A program made the position numbers and the translations under genes. From the NCBI GenBank assembly GCA_947650285.1, contig CANTFL010001387.1:62001-126000 (forward strand): DNA of 64,000 nt. Direction: 5' to 3'. The stretch comes from Hyaloperonospora brassicae. Lineage: Eukaryota; Oomycota; Peronosporomycetes; Peronosporales; Peronosporaceae. Under the pieces are notes generated by a model, which saw only the letters and a list, made by a program, of their open reading frames with translations, ran no database searches and was not told where the DNA came from. Below are positions 44,600 through 57,200 of this stretch, in pieces (positions within the stretch are counted from its first letter, which is position 1; every line of letters begins with the position of its first letter).

Positions 44600-44757
44600 G
44601 GCGACGGACGTGGTAGAGGGAGGCACGACCAAGCAAAGTGAGTTGTGGTCAATGTGCGGTGGCACGTCAGTGCTCGGGATCGTTGTGTGCGCACATAATT
44701 CCATCAGGACGATCGGCGTGACATCCAATCCCGTGTTTACCTGTTCGCGGCGAATAA

Positions 44758-44872
44758 GACCTGGCGCGCTAACGAGTAGAAATACCGATGAGCGGAGAGA
44801 CCTGGCGCGCTAACGAGTAGAAATACCGATGAGCGGAGAGACCTAGCGCTCTAACGAGTAGAAATAGCGCGA
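44758..44872. repeat. 41-bp tandem repeat, 2.7 copies
   Basis: Copies begin at 44758, 44799 and 44840, each GACCTGGCGCGCTAACGAGT followed by AGAAATACCGATGAGCGGAGA. The first two are identical. The third is partial with a few changes. It is located between the ALDH7 start codon and the MAD1 stop codon. Confidence 0.9.
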
Positions 44873-45003
44873 CGCTGATCGAGACCGCGCGCTTCGACGG
44901 TGCAATGTGGTGACAAGAAGCCGAAACAAAGAGACCAGAGAGCGGTAAACCACACCAACTGCTGCTGCATTTTACAACATGCACAATGGGCCGACTGGAA
45001 CTG

Positions 45004-47776
45004 CTAGTTGCCCTGGAAGGTCTGCTTCTCGAACAAGTGCAGCGTGAGCGTGGACAAGAAGGCTGGGAACGACCGACATGTCGTCAAATACGCAAAAACA
45101 CGCTGGTTGATGCGCGAGCAAAAGTCGCTGTCCAACAGCTCCAACGATCCGCTGGCTTCCATGCGAATCAACAGCTCGTCGTCGTCGTGCTCGGCGTACA
45201 TGGAACGTAGGCGCAGCAACTCCGTTCCATTGCTCTTTTTCAAGTCTACCTTGTAGCCAGTGAGCAAGTGCACCGCCTCCCGATATTGCCGAATTTGATC
45301 GCCGAACACCTGCACACGATGGTATTCCAGGTTAGAAAAGGCCGACACGTGTAGCGTCAAAGTGACATCAGATACCTGCTTCAGGCGCTGGTTGAGCTTC
45401 CTGAGACCGTCCACTGTGTCATACGAAGTCGTTGTGGTAAGCTTGTCTTCGTCGCAGACACCCGGGGACTGTACGAGCAAGAAATCGTCAATTACAGCAG
45501 CAACAGTAAAGCGATACTAGTTTCAGTGCAAACTACCTCGACGTCGCCGCCATCAGTGAGCTTGATGAGTCGAGCACGCAGTGCCTCGTTTTCACGACGC
45601 AAACTTTCAACGTCATTGGACGTGGTCTTGCTTTGCAACAGCTCGCGTGTTGGGTTTACGGCCAAATGTACAATCTTGGTCGTTTCGACATTGAACTCGC
45701 CTTTGCCTAGCCGCTTCTCAAAAACTGCCAGCTCCATCTCGGCCTTTTCAAGATGCTTTCTCAGATACCCGTTGTCTTGCTCAATATGAGCCAGCGCCTT
45801 CTCCAGTCGCTCGATCCGTGCTTCATACTTTTTGACAATAACAGGTGTTGCCATCGACTGCTGAGCAACTTCCATGCCCTTTATCAACTCTTCAGACTGC
45901 TTTAGTGCAGATTCCAGCAGGGACACTCGCTTTGACGAGTATTCATTCCCAGCTTCGTCATCCAGATCCTTACCATATGTTTCGAGAATCTCTACCAGCT
46001 CGGCGTTGATCTTACGCAAATGTGTTGTCGCATCATTGGACCCGTTCACCTTTTCTTGGATTCCAGCTAGCTGCATTTCAAGTTTCGCACAGTTGTTACC
46101 GGACGTGATCAAATCGATCTGAAGCTTTTCGCAACGCTTCTCTAGCCGCCGACACTGAATCTCCACATTGTTCTTTTGTTCGAACAGCATCTCGAATGCA
46201 TTTTGACGCGCTTTGTACAGCTCAACCACCGCTGCGGCCGGTCGGTGTTGCAGGTCGTCCAGCGTTACACTAGCTGCAAATGGCCAAACGAAGCGTGTAA
46301 ACAACGTCTCTCAAGTCACGCAAAAAAACACTTACTCTTTGCTTCTTTCACAATCTGGTCGAAGTAGTCGTAGAACTCTTTATGTACCTCCTCCACAAGC
46401 TTTGCCTTCTCCTGCATCACCAACAAGTCAGATCAAAACTATATACGCAGATGCTACGCTACCACGGCACTATCTCAACCAACATACAATGCGTTTGAGC
46501 GACTGAGCGTTCCGTTCTTCGCTCTGCTGAAGTTTTCGAGTCATTCGGTACAGCTTTTCTTGCAAAACAGAAGACGATCGGGACGCCTCGATCAAGTCCA
46601 CCAACTGTAGACCGTCGAACGCGTGTTAACAACTCTTTCTCCAGGATCAACAGCAGTACATACGCACCTCAGCCTTAAGCTTGCGCTCTGTCGACTGCAG
46701 CTGCATGATCTGCTCATTTAGCTCCCGGACTTCTCGTGCATTCTCCATCGTTTCTTGTGCGCCAAGCATGCTGGATGCCATGTGCTCAGCCTCTACGCTT
46801 TTCTGTTTGAGTTGGGACTCTAGCAAACGAATCTTCGATTCGAGAATGTTGTCCTCGCTCTGACGAGAGAGAGCACCAGCGAGTAGATGTAAGACGAGTA
46901 GTACGGAAAGGTAAACGGTTGGCTGGCACGGACCTGGGAGGACGTCGACGACGAGTCTTGAGCAGCTTCTAGCTCGTCTTGCAAAAGCTGGATCTATCAT
47001 ATACCAACATCAGCCACTGCCATTGTCCTCTCAGCTCAACGGAGTGTCGTTACTCGCTTACCTTCATGGCAGACTGCCTTGTCTGCATGCGCAACTCATC
47101 AGTCGTTTCCAGAGCTTTCTCTTTCCACTCATTCAGCTTCCCTTCTACAAGTTTCAACTGCGCTTCCAACTCCACCACTCTCTTCTCCAGCTGCAGTTTC
47201 TCAGCCGAGTATTCGTTCGTCATCGCCTTGATCTCCTTCATCGTCCCTTCTTCTGCCGCGACCGCATACTTCAACTGACGGCGCAGCTGGTCCAGCTGCA
47301 CGTCTCGCTCCTTCAGCTCGATCTGATGTCGCTGCGAATTGGTCTCGAGCTGAATCCGAAGCACGTCCGCCTCTCGCTTCAGCTCTTGGTTCTATCGTCG
47401 CACAACATTCGAAACGCATCAGCCGTCGATCGAGCGTCGTCGTCACCACTCAGCTGCCTGTACCTCACCTTGGACACTGCGAAACTCTCAGTCGCAAGGC
47501 GCTGGCGCTTCTTCTCCCGCACGCCGCCGCTCGCCGTACTTTCCTGCTGTTTGGCTACACAGTAGTTGCAACACGCCGTCAGTCCTGTTGCTGCGACAGT
47601 TCCGTCGTCAAGCCGTCCCGGGCGGCCGCACCTTTGTTTCTCCGCTCCTGCTCACGCCCCTGCGGCAGCGACGCACGCTCCGGTGAGACGGCGCTGCTGC
47701 TCTTCGACGGCGCCTTTGCATCGTCCATGAAACTGTCGCTCGATGCGCCTTGCGACTGTACAACACGCGAGTCCAT
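45004..47776 (-). CDS. MAD1: Spindle assembly checkpoint coiled-coil protein MAD1
   Basis: Nine exons keep phase: 47776-47632, 47554-47469, 47391-47062, 46993-46934, 46859-46668, 46604-46488, 46411-46336, 46273-45537 and 45468-45004, with introns of 62-77 nt, giving 735 residues (human MAD1 is 718). Most of the protein is heptad-rich coiled coil. Near its C-terminal third is TKIVHLAVNPTRELL (Lys..Pro at 45651-45677), which matches the Mad2-interaction motif K-hydrophobic-hydrophobic....P. Next comes NQRLKQV (RLK at 45379-45387), the conserved Bub1-binding motif. The globular end HLLTGYKVDL, LRSMYAEHDDD and FPAFLSTLTLHLFEKQTF matches the MAD1 RWD-like domain. It recruits MAD2 to unattached kinetochores. 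It shares a short divergent spacer with DCTN4. Confidence 0.93.
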
Positions 47777-48110
47777 CAACGCGACACTCTCTTTTTTTCC
47801 ACACGGAAGAGACCAGAAGCACGTCCGTGTACGCCATCGACCACGAGTGCAAGGGCGACACGTACCTGCACCGAGCTGCTCTTGTCGACGAAGAAGACTT
47901 GCGACGGGTCTTTGGGGATCGGCGAGCACAAGAACGACGACGACAGAGCTGTGCGCTCGCCTTCGGCCATCGCTTCCCGGCCTTTTCGATGTGGCCCTGT
48001 CGCGCAACATTTCACTGGCGTCGCGCAACATTTGACGGATCGGAGCCCACGGGCGCTATATTGTGTCGGCCACGCCCCGCCCCACCCCGTCGCACGGCGA
48101 CCGCACCCAC
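47777..48110. promoter_or_regulatory. Bidirectional promoter region MAD1/DCTN4
   Basis: 334 bp separate the two start codons, which face away from each other, so both promoters and 5' UTRs lie here. It contains a 12-bp direct repeat GCGCAACATTT (near 48002 and 48021). No TATA box or other consensus element was identified with confidence. Confidence 0.55.
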
Positions 48111-49749
48111 ATGTGTGGCACGGACGACGACGCGGTCGACGGCGTGTGCGTGCGCTACGCGTGCACCTGCGGCCACTTGGCGCCCGTGAGTGCTCTGTTT
48201 TTCAGTGAGACGTGTCGTAAACTCGTGTGCCGTCGTCCATGCTGCAGCGTCGAGGAGTTTGAGTCGTACTACTGCGGGAACTTGCTCGTGAACTTGCCGT
48301 CCAAGGAGGCGAGTACGTATCAGAACCGCTCGAGCCGCTGCGTTAGCTGTCCCACGTGCGAGAACGCGCTGTCGGTGGCCTTTCACGAGCGCCGGCAGTG
48401 CTTTTTCTTCCTGTGCGCGCACTGCCGGTGGGATTCGCTGGAGCTGGAGCTGGTCGATGACGACCCGGACGCGCTCGTCCTGACGGCCATCAAGCGGGAG
48501 CGACAGACGGTCCACGAGGACGTGTTCCAGGCCCTGTACTCGCACTACTCGACCATGTCGAGCTCTTTGTCCAGTGACAGGTCGCTGTCGCTGAGCTCGG
48601 GCGCGGCGTTCAGTCGCACAAGTCCGCTCGAGCTGCTGGCCGACTCGATGAAGGAGCTCCAACGCGAGCACCAGATGAAAAAGTTCAGGCTCCAGCGGAT
48701 GGCCGAGATGGGGCATTGGAATTACGACCAAGCGCTTGCGCAAGTGCAGGAGAAGGAGCAGCGATTGCTGCAGCAGCGACGTGAGTATCAGTGGCCAGAG
48801 CTGACGAAGGATCTTGCACCGCTACAGAATGGAGGGGTGTTGCAGAGAGGAGATACGACGGAGGAGACACGTGACGTACTAGAGAAGCTTGCGCATTGCA
48901 GTGATATGGGTGAAGTGTCGACATTGCGGCAGCGGCAGCTGCATCCATTGGATCAGTCGCGCGAAGCTGCCATGGTCTTTCCTTCACGACCACTGCTGCG
49001 AGTAAAGCGTACATGGAGATGTGTTGAATCGATCAAGCGTGGTACAGCCGGGATCCTTGTGAAACCTCAGATCAGTCCAATGAGTGGCGATAGTTCACTG
49101 CCAGTGTCGGCGTCATGGTTTAAGAAAGCCAACTTGGCCGCGCAGTTCGTACCCATCGTCACGTTCCAGCGCCTACCGTATCGCGATCGTGACGGTGGTG
49201 TTGAATGCGTCTTGCTTGTGGAAAACCCTCTGGACGACGCCATTCGCATTACGTTCCGTGCTGCCCCTCCGTTTGACGCTGACAAAGAGTTGCCTGGGAT
49301 CGGAGAGGTACGCTACACGCACATATCTAGCAGATGTGGGTGTCATGAGTAACAATGGTGTGTATTAGGTCGTATTACAAGACTTGACTCCAATCATCGT
49401 TGGGCCGTATGAAGACCCGAATATCGCTGATGCTTTTGTCGACGATGAATCACCATTTGGTGCTAATGGTGACCAGCGTAACCCGATGTTGCTACAAGCC
49501 ATCCGCAATCTCATCAAAGTCAAGCTTCCGGTAAGCTGGCTCGTAGCGTCGTGTTTTAGCCTCACTTGCTGATTGTATCTGCCTTCTTGTTTGTAGGTCG
49601 ACGTTCGTTTTGATACTACGCCTCCAAATGCATCCATATCAGCACACTTCATCATGGACGTGGAAAGATTTGACGAAGACGCAAATGAGGTTATCGAGAA
49701 CTCGCTTTTGAGTGTGCCAGTTGCAATCACGGCTCCAATCTCGCAATAA
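48111..49749 (+). CDS. DCTN4: Dynactin subunit 4 (p62)
   Basis: Three exons keep phase: 48111-49307, 49369-49530 and 49597-49749, with introns of 61 and 66 nt, giving 503 residues (human about 460). The start is the first ATG; an upstream in-frame GTG at 48063 is not a start. The N-terminus carries the Cys-rich zinc-binding part of p62: RYACTCGHLAP, SETCRKLVCRRPCC, SCPTCENALS and FFLCAHCRW. A helical middle (EHQMKKFRLQRMAEMGHWNY) is followed by PLLRVKRTWRCVESIK and AGILVKPQISP, then the C-terminal beta domain (FVPIVTFQRLPY, VECVLLVENPLDDAIRITF). p62 is part of the pointed-end complex of dynactin, which links dynein to membranes and kinetochores. Confidence 0.9.
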
Positions 49750-50386
49750 TACAGTATGAAGTGGTGAACGATTTCTATCAACAGACAGTACGAAGGGCAC
49801 GTACGTGTCGTAAACGACGCGCTGATGGCGTCAAGTAGCGGTGTTTTGTCGTTAGAGATGAGCGTGTCAGGTGGAGTGGTGGACAGATTGCACGCGGTCA
49901 TCAGTCGCCGTCTTCGTGATCGATGCAAGACAGGCAGGACCATAAGGTGGCAATTTCTTCTATAGTACCCTAATGAAGAAACCAATCCACGCCACATCGT
50001 ACAAGTGTATGGCGCGGGTCGGTCACGTGGCGCTTCGCCGACACATGCTTAGCTTCTGCTAGGACCTGATGTACAGAGTTTCGCCATGTAGTAAATGACG
50101 TCTACTGCTGCTGCAGTGAAGCAGAAGCGCTGAATGAAGATACCGACAGTGCTGTCGAACTAAATGGCCAGAGGCAACACAGATGCGGGAATGCAGTCAT
50201 CCGTGTTCCGATTCGGGAAGTTTTGTCACCACTACAGAGCCCAACGTGATGATCACTACAACATCCCTGTCGCAGTTCCGTGCTCACCCCGAGCATCTCG
50301 ATTGTGCTACTGACGCACATGTGCGTTAGGACCCGTCTGTTCCACGATCGGCGCTCAGTTGAACAATTGAAGTAATCGAGTAGGGT
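49750..50386. other. Intergenic between convergent DCTN4 and MSH4
   Basis: 637 bp with both 3' UTRs. Short frames only; no repeat or RNA gene seen. Confidence 0.45.
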
Positions 50387-53300
50387 TCATCCTGCCGGGG
50401 CTAGGAAGCGGTTCTTCAGATGTTGTAGCTGACGTCGCAGACCTAGAAGCAAGCAAGTCAGCTTGGTGTTACCAATACAGTACTAGCACCTCATCCGCGT
50501 TACCTGCGTTATCTAGACCTGCGTAACGAAGCACGTATAAATGGTGAAGAAGGTTCCTGTTGATCCTGCTCGTGTCATCAGTCGTGGAGGCCTGGTCGAT
50601 CGAATTTTCGGCAGCTTGGCGTTCACTGCACATCTTCTCGTAGATGCGCTCTGCTTCGCGGATCACTTCAGCTGGCAAACCGCTCAGCGCTGCTGTCTTG
50701 ATGCCGTACATACCAATCGATGGGTAGGGTCCATCCTTCAACACGCAGCGATAATGCACAGAATTCTGACACACACGGAAGTTAGGCAATGCGTCTGGCT
50801 AATCTGGCAGAGGCTTAGAAACGTACTGTGTTCGATTCAGTGCCCATGTGGTAACTCCGACAGCGAGGATATAGACGAGCAAGACGATTGAGTTGGTGAT
50901 AATGAGTTGCGAAACAAGTGTAGGATCCTCGATGGATCATCTCCTCGCCGATGCTCCATGCGATCGCTACGCCTTCGTCAATGGCTGTGCCTCGGCCCAG
51001 CTCGTCAATGAGCACCAATGACTTTGCCGTGCACGATTCCAGGATGAAAGCCGTCTCAGTCATCTCAACCGCGAAAGAGCTCGCGTTTTCTTCCATATCG
51101 TCAGAGGTTCCGAACCTGGTGCAGATCCGATCTCGAATTGGAATGGTAGCTTCAAAGGCTGGGACATAGCACCCCATCTGGGCCAGTATTGTAATCAGAG
51201 CTGTCGCTCGCAGATATGTCGACTTGCCTGCGCAATTAGGACCAGTAATAACTTCATCGGAAGATCGCCAAAGTACGTTAGTCCACGGGCATTGAACTCT
51301 ACTGGTAAAGTATCTTACTGTGGAAAGTGCTCAGCGGGTCAAAGAACTGCTCCAACAGCAGACAGACACATTGTATGTTGAGCATGTACAGAGAAGGACG
51401 ATTACCGAAAGGCACTTACCGTGTCGCTTGGGATGTAAGCCCGATCTTTCATCACACGCTCAACTAGCGGATGCCTCCCTTTCTTGATGATCAAGTTGCC
51501 ATGCTCAGTGATACTTGGCTTTGTGTCTACAGGGCCAAGCATGCCGCATATCGTGAGCTACCCATTGCACAGTGTGATAGTGCGATGTGTCTCTCTGTTT
51601 ACATGGCTTGTCCGGTGGCGACAGGGCTACAACGTGTACAAAGCTGCAGACCAAGTGAGTTTCACTGCCAATATTATGCAAACATAACACGGTGTGGTAC
51701 CTTAGGAGCATGTCAAGAAGCGCGACACTTTCAACCATCGCGTGCATGGCTGAAGATCGAGGGCGGATCTTGTCAAGGAGTTGTTGTATGACATCGTTCG
51801 ATAGCTTGTAGACCGCGGTGAGCGCTTCGTTGAGCCGCACGTTGAGAGAAACCAGTGGCTTTGTAGAGCAGCAGATTACTGACGGCAAGCACTTCCAACG
51901 TCAGATCGACACAACACTGCTTTGTGTTCAGTACCACAGCACCTGTTTTCGTTGTCACCCGTTCAATGAAGCTTGCAGGCAAATCCTTCGTATTGACGGG
52001 AACAGCCAGATGGTATCCTCTTCGAGCCCTACTTGCAGTAGTTCCGTAAGACCAAAATGTCACCTTTGCCATGCCTCATTCGACCCCATTTAGTAGCTTA
52101 CGTGTAATTCAGTCGAATGGGAATTCCGAGGTTCTCCTTGTACATGTGAATGACCTCGTGAATCTTCTCGATCGTATCGAGGTAGGATCGTCGTGCTACG
52201 TCAAGCATGCCGTCGACTCCTGCTCGAACGGCAAAGCACTCTTGGATGCGCTTCTGTGCAGCCGAGCGACAAATTTTGACTCTTTTTGGAAAGCGTGGGT
52301 GAGAATGACAAGCAAAAGAGTGCTGTGGTTTCACATCGATCGTACCGGTCGTTCACAACTCGCTCAATATCGGCTTTTATCCCTGTAAACTGTTCGTCGC
52401 ACAAGCTTGATGCACGGTTGGACGAGACGTATCAACAGTATATCGTGCATCGAGCGTACCTTTGAATGATCGAGTCGAGTAGAAGACAAGGCTTATCGAG
52501 CTTTGCTGAGGTTGATTCCAGACACGAAACTAGTTTTGGCAAACAATCCAAGGTGTGCTTAAGCGCGATCACACTGCCGATGGCGATTCGTGAAACTCGA
52601 GGTGTAACTACTTTGGGAATGAAAACGAGTTGGCCCTACGAGACAAAAGAGCGCTCATCAGATCACACCGTGTTTACCACCATAAGAGCAGGTTCAACCA
52701 ACCAGTAAGCGGTCCAGGTCGACGAAGTCCCGCAGCTCTTCCATTACATCGAAAAACCACGCAGGGTTATCGAGGAAGATTCCAACAACTTCGTGGCGTG
52801 CCTGACTGGAGCGCACGAACTGATAAGGCCAGGCCGTACCTACAAAAGATGCAGAGAGAGAGCAAAGCACGATACATTGTTTTCAGGTGGCACGTCGGCT
52901 GCAGCATCTAACGAGGAGCAGACGCCTGAGTTAGATATGCCATCGTATCATCTCATTGATTGCATGCGTACCGTCGACCGGAGCAGTCGATTCCCGGCCA
53001 TGGTTTGCGTGTTCTTCAGCATCTTGTATAGAGACTTACAAACGCAGTGTCGTAAGCAACACTACGAGGGACAGCAAATGGTATCAGCGCGACCTGAGAT
53101 ATACCTGGCTGTCACTTGTTCCTCGTGTGCCTTGGATCAACTCCAGAGCGGAAACCGTTGCTTGGTCCATCAGCAGTTTACGCGTTGACGGGCTCAGCAC
53201 AACCTGTAAAAATGCAGCTGTTAGTCCCACCGTGTCATTTGATCAGATTTCGACAACGATGAAACAAATCGCCTCGCACGACAACCTTCAGCGTCTTTTC

Positions 53301-54155
53301 CGCGATGTAGACTCCCTGTATATACTCAACGTACTTCATTACGCACGCCACAGCGGCCATGGCAACGTAATTCTAGCAGCGTTTTGACCTCGTTAAAGCA
53401 GCAGCTGCTACAGCAAAACAAACGGCAACGAGAACATACCCGTCCGATATTGATGTCGACGTTGTTTGCCATCACGCGTTTGATGTCTTCTGCTCCTTTG
53501 GTCTGGCTGCCAACAGCTATACTCGTCACCGAAAGCAAGTGACACATAGACTCAACCAGCAGCTTTCTCGCAACTCACTCAAAGTACTTCCGCGCAAGTG
53601 GTACAATGCGACAGTTTGCACCACCAAAGCGCTTGGAGATCTCATCGTTGATTTTGCGCGCTTTGGACGTTTCAACCACGAGGATCTCCACCGGCTGCTC
53701 AGACATTTGCGTCAGCGTGAACACACGAGCTCCGTGCGGGATCAACTGCTCGTACCTGATAGGCATGAAGCAGTGCCATGGTATCGACGTACGAGTGCGA
53801 GTCAATCACTGTCCACAGGAGCAACTCGTACGGCGACAGCAAGTCGATCGCACAGATCCCTGGCCACAGACTCGGGGTCACAACCAAGTAGCACAGCGTC
53901 TGCTTTCCATCCTACAGCCAAGTCGTTACCGATCTCGCGCGCGCGGTTCTCTGCTACAGCAGTAATGAGAAACGACGACTTGGGGTCGACTTCTGTGGAC
54001 GCTGGACCGCGTGCGCCTCCACGACCAGGAGCGAATGGACGAGAAGCAGTGTCTGCGGTGGAGGTCAGAGCTCCAGCTGGCGCCGGGACGCCGTAGCGTG
54101 GTGGTCTCACCGCGCTTTCGTCAAGTTCTGCACAAGACTCAGCTTTTCCGTCCAT
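50387..54155 (-). CDS. MSH4: MutS homologue 4 (meiotic crossover factor)
   Basis: Many-exon gene. Clear exons from the 3' end are 50387-50442, 50504-50765, 50827-51251, 51319-51346 (28 nt), 51420-51526, 51603-51643 (41 nt), and one ending at 51701. These read a MutS core: ITGPNCAGKSTYLRATALIT (Walker A), ENASSFAVEMTETAFIL, SLVLIDELGRGTAIDEG (Walker B), CFATHYHQLN, and a last exon ending RQLQHLKNRFLAPAG. Upstream exons encode CFAVRAGVDGMLDVARRSYL (about 52240-52180), QPVEILVVETSKARKINDEI (about 53705-53640) and YELLLWTVIDSHSYVDTMAL (about 53850-53780). The N-terminus is poorly conserved; ATG 54155 is taken, 54263 is possible. No MutS mismatch-binding N-domain is seen, as in MSH4. With MSH5 it stabilises crossover intermediates in meiosis. 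Several middle joins remain unresolved. Confidence 0.85.
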
Positions 54156-54278
54156 TGCGCACTCGCTGGCTGCTCGGCACCGTGCAACTTCAAGACTGGA
54201 GGCCGTTTCGTGAGTGCGCACGGGAATGATGGTCACTTCAACTTGCTTTGCAAAACCTTTCACTTGAGCACAGGGGAC

Positions 54279-57200
54279 TTATTCTGCTACTTCTTCGATC
54301 GGTGTTAATGGACGGCCTTGGTAACTGTCCTCTTTTCGTTGCGTCATCACCACTTCCTGGGGTCGTTCCCTGCCAATCGATACCATAACTGTTTTGTCGT
54401 TCATTTTTGCTCGGGACACAAGACGTAAATTGGTGGCGGCAAGTTTGTCCTTTGTATCGAGGCTGGCATGACTGCTTACAGTGAGAACTCGGTCACAAGC
54501 ACGAAGAAGGCAGTATCTCATTGAACGTATTTAATAACGTCACGCGTGAGGACAGAGATGTGTGAGTGCACGAGTATCCCTGGCAACTAGGCGTTTCCTG
54601 CCGCTGCGGCTTCCATGCGCATGCACGTAAAGCTTGACAGGGCAATATCAATAAGGCGTTGCATATACAAAATGATGCCCCCCTCACGTGCCTCGTCACC
54701 GCGTTCTCGTTCTGCACAAAGGCCTATTGGCAGTGACAATCGTGTGACTGCATCAGAAGCAAACTCGTAGTATCCAAAGAACGAATGTGGGCGTCGACAA
54801 GCTCGTGAACGTACAGAAGGGATATGTTCATACTGTCATATGGCACAACATGCTGCAGGTATGAAGCCGGAAACTCGGGCTTGTGCAATACCTCGATCTT
54901 ATGAGCTCAAACTTGTGTCCAGCGCTGTTCGTTGCAATGCGCTGCCAAACTCCGGCATCGCCCCTTTGTGCCACAAGATCGCCCACGTGGTAACGCTCAT
55001 AGCGAACACAGTCACCGATCGATTTGGCAAAGAAGGAACTTTTGACAGAGCTTTGGACCCCTGCTGAGCAACGGTATGCAAAGGCTCTAAAAGCGGTGCA
55101 AGGCAGAGAAACATAACCGATTGGGCGTCCACGCTTAGCGAATTGTACAGATTAGCAGGTACGCAAAGACTCAGTGAGTAACATACTGACTAAGAACACC
55201 CACTGCTGCACAAAACACATTCGAAGACATCCATGACATTAACGGGATGAGAAAGATCAGGCCGTCGAACGCATGCAGGTCAGTGTTCTGTCCACATTCA
55301 CACACGCGTGTCTCCACTTACAGTATGCTACGACACGCTGCCGGATGAGTATAATCGATTGAGGCGAAAGTCGCTGCACGTCAGCAACAATCGCGAAAAG
55401 GGACAAGCGACCGACGGACATCGATGTGACAGGCAACCGCGGATACTTCTGGATAACTAGTGTGCCCCTATGAAAGCATGCAGCAGGCTCATAAAGACCA
55501 TTGCTCGGCAGCCCTGGCTGGTTCTGTATGGCGACACGTGCTTTGGATCACAAAACCCAGCACAATGTGCTCGATGATACAATTTGCTTTGGCCACATGC
55601 AACAGCCGCGTCATTGAAAAGTAAGCGACACTGCATATCGGGGTCTGATTGGCTGGAATTTGCTACTTTCGGCTAATCACTAGCTAACATCGAAGTATTG
55701 CAGCATCTCTGCCAGCCTCCCTCGCGCTTGAGCTCCACCCTGGACTTGGACTACGTAAATAAACAAACGCTTGTGGTGGCGTTGACTTTCGGCAGTAAGA
55801 ATGCAACAACTGGTGCTGCAGTATACTCAAGAGGATCGACAAGCCGGTATGAAGCGGAGCGTCGAGTATAACGCTACGAGCTGATGTCGTCACGTTAGAT
55901 CCGGAATGACGAGGTGACAGGTGTGTGCAAAGCCTGTTGTCGACGACCCGCAGAAAGGCCTGACACACCCTTGGCTTGCAGAGGGGTGATCGGTCCGCTA
56001 GCCTTACTTGAGAGGGTCTTGCGGAGTCGAAGGTAAGATTGAGAATGTATAAAGACCATGTTACTCTACCGTGCCTAACTGATTGCTTCAGCATCCATCC
56101 ATCCATCCATCAGATTGTTCTCAGCGTAGTCGTAGATTAATTTGGAGTAGAATCCATCCATCATCTACCAGTATGTGGCAAGTATGTCAGGCCAATATCT
56201 GGCACTAGTCTGGACCGGAAAAGTCGAGACCAGGCACGAGTAGGAGCAGTAGACTCGTCACATCCTATGCTACTACCGTGACCTGGAAATCAGCCCTGCG
56301 CACACGGATAGAGGCCGTGTGTGGCTGCACTAGTCTGCCTCCACACTCGCGATCGTCTCCCAACAAACAGAGCTACGATCATTGTCGTAAGTGCTGCTGG
56401 CCATTCTTTGTGGTTCCATCGCCCGTTCTATCCGCCTTCGCTACACCCAGTTGTTGCCGTAAGCATCATGGACGTCACCATCCTTGCTCGGTGTTTCCTA
56501 CTGTGGGCAGTTTCAGCAAAACGCGGTATAAATATGCAGTTCGAGCAAATGCTGCTTGAGGGAAAGAGCACCATCACCATTGGTCTGTCAAACGAGACGA
56601 GGACTCCTGTAGTTCTGGTCCAGCCATTGCCATGATTGCCAGGAAGGTGTGGAAAGGCTGACATTGAACATGACGGTGAAATCCATTAAATCTCATTGTA
56701 GCTATCAAGACCGAACAGGTGGTATCGATTGTGGATTTCGACACTGCATTCTCACCGCTTCGGCTACGGATGACGGTGCAGTCAGCTGTACTCGGCCGTT
56801 AACTGCACCGCATCTTCCTCATTGCGGTGTCTTCTCCAGTTGCCACCAAGTTATCTCCAGAGCGTCTACGCGACACGACTGACACGATCTTTGCAAAACA
56901 CGTAGTCCCCCTCAAACGTCTCACATCCAACCGACTTTAGCATGCCGTACATTGCATATTGTTCTCCCTTCTAGCGCGTGATGATAGACCGACAGCCATG
57001 TCAACGCGTCTCAGTGCCTGGCGTAGAAGCTCACAATCGAGTACGTCGATCGAAGTGGTCGGGCGATCCACGTCTCGTCAGGGCACTTTACGACAACACT
57101 CTGCCCGACTCTTCCACCATCGCAGCAACTGCCTCTGTCGCATGCCGAGATGACCGCCAGCTATGTACTTCGGCTAGCAGAACCCACAGGAACCTGTAAG

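Noticed and set aside
48063..48110. Longer N-terminus for DCTN4 from a GTG
   Set aside because: GTG is not a normal eukaryotic start; the first ATG at 48111 gives an N-terminus that leads straight into the conserved zinc-binding region.
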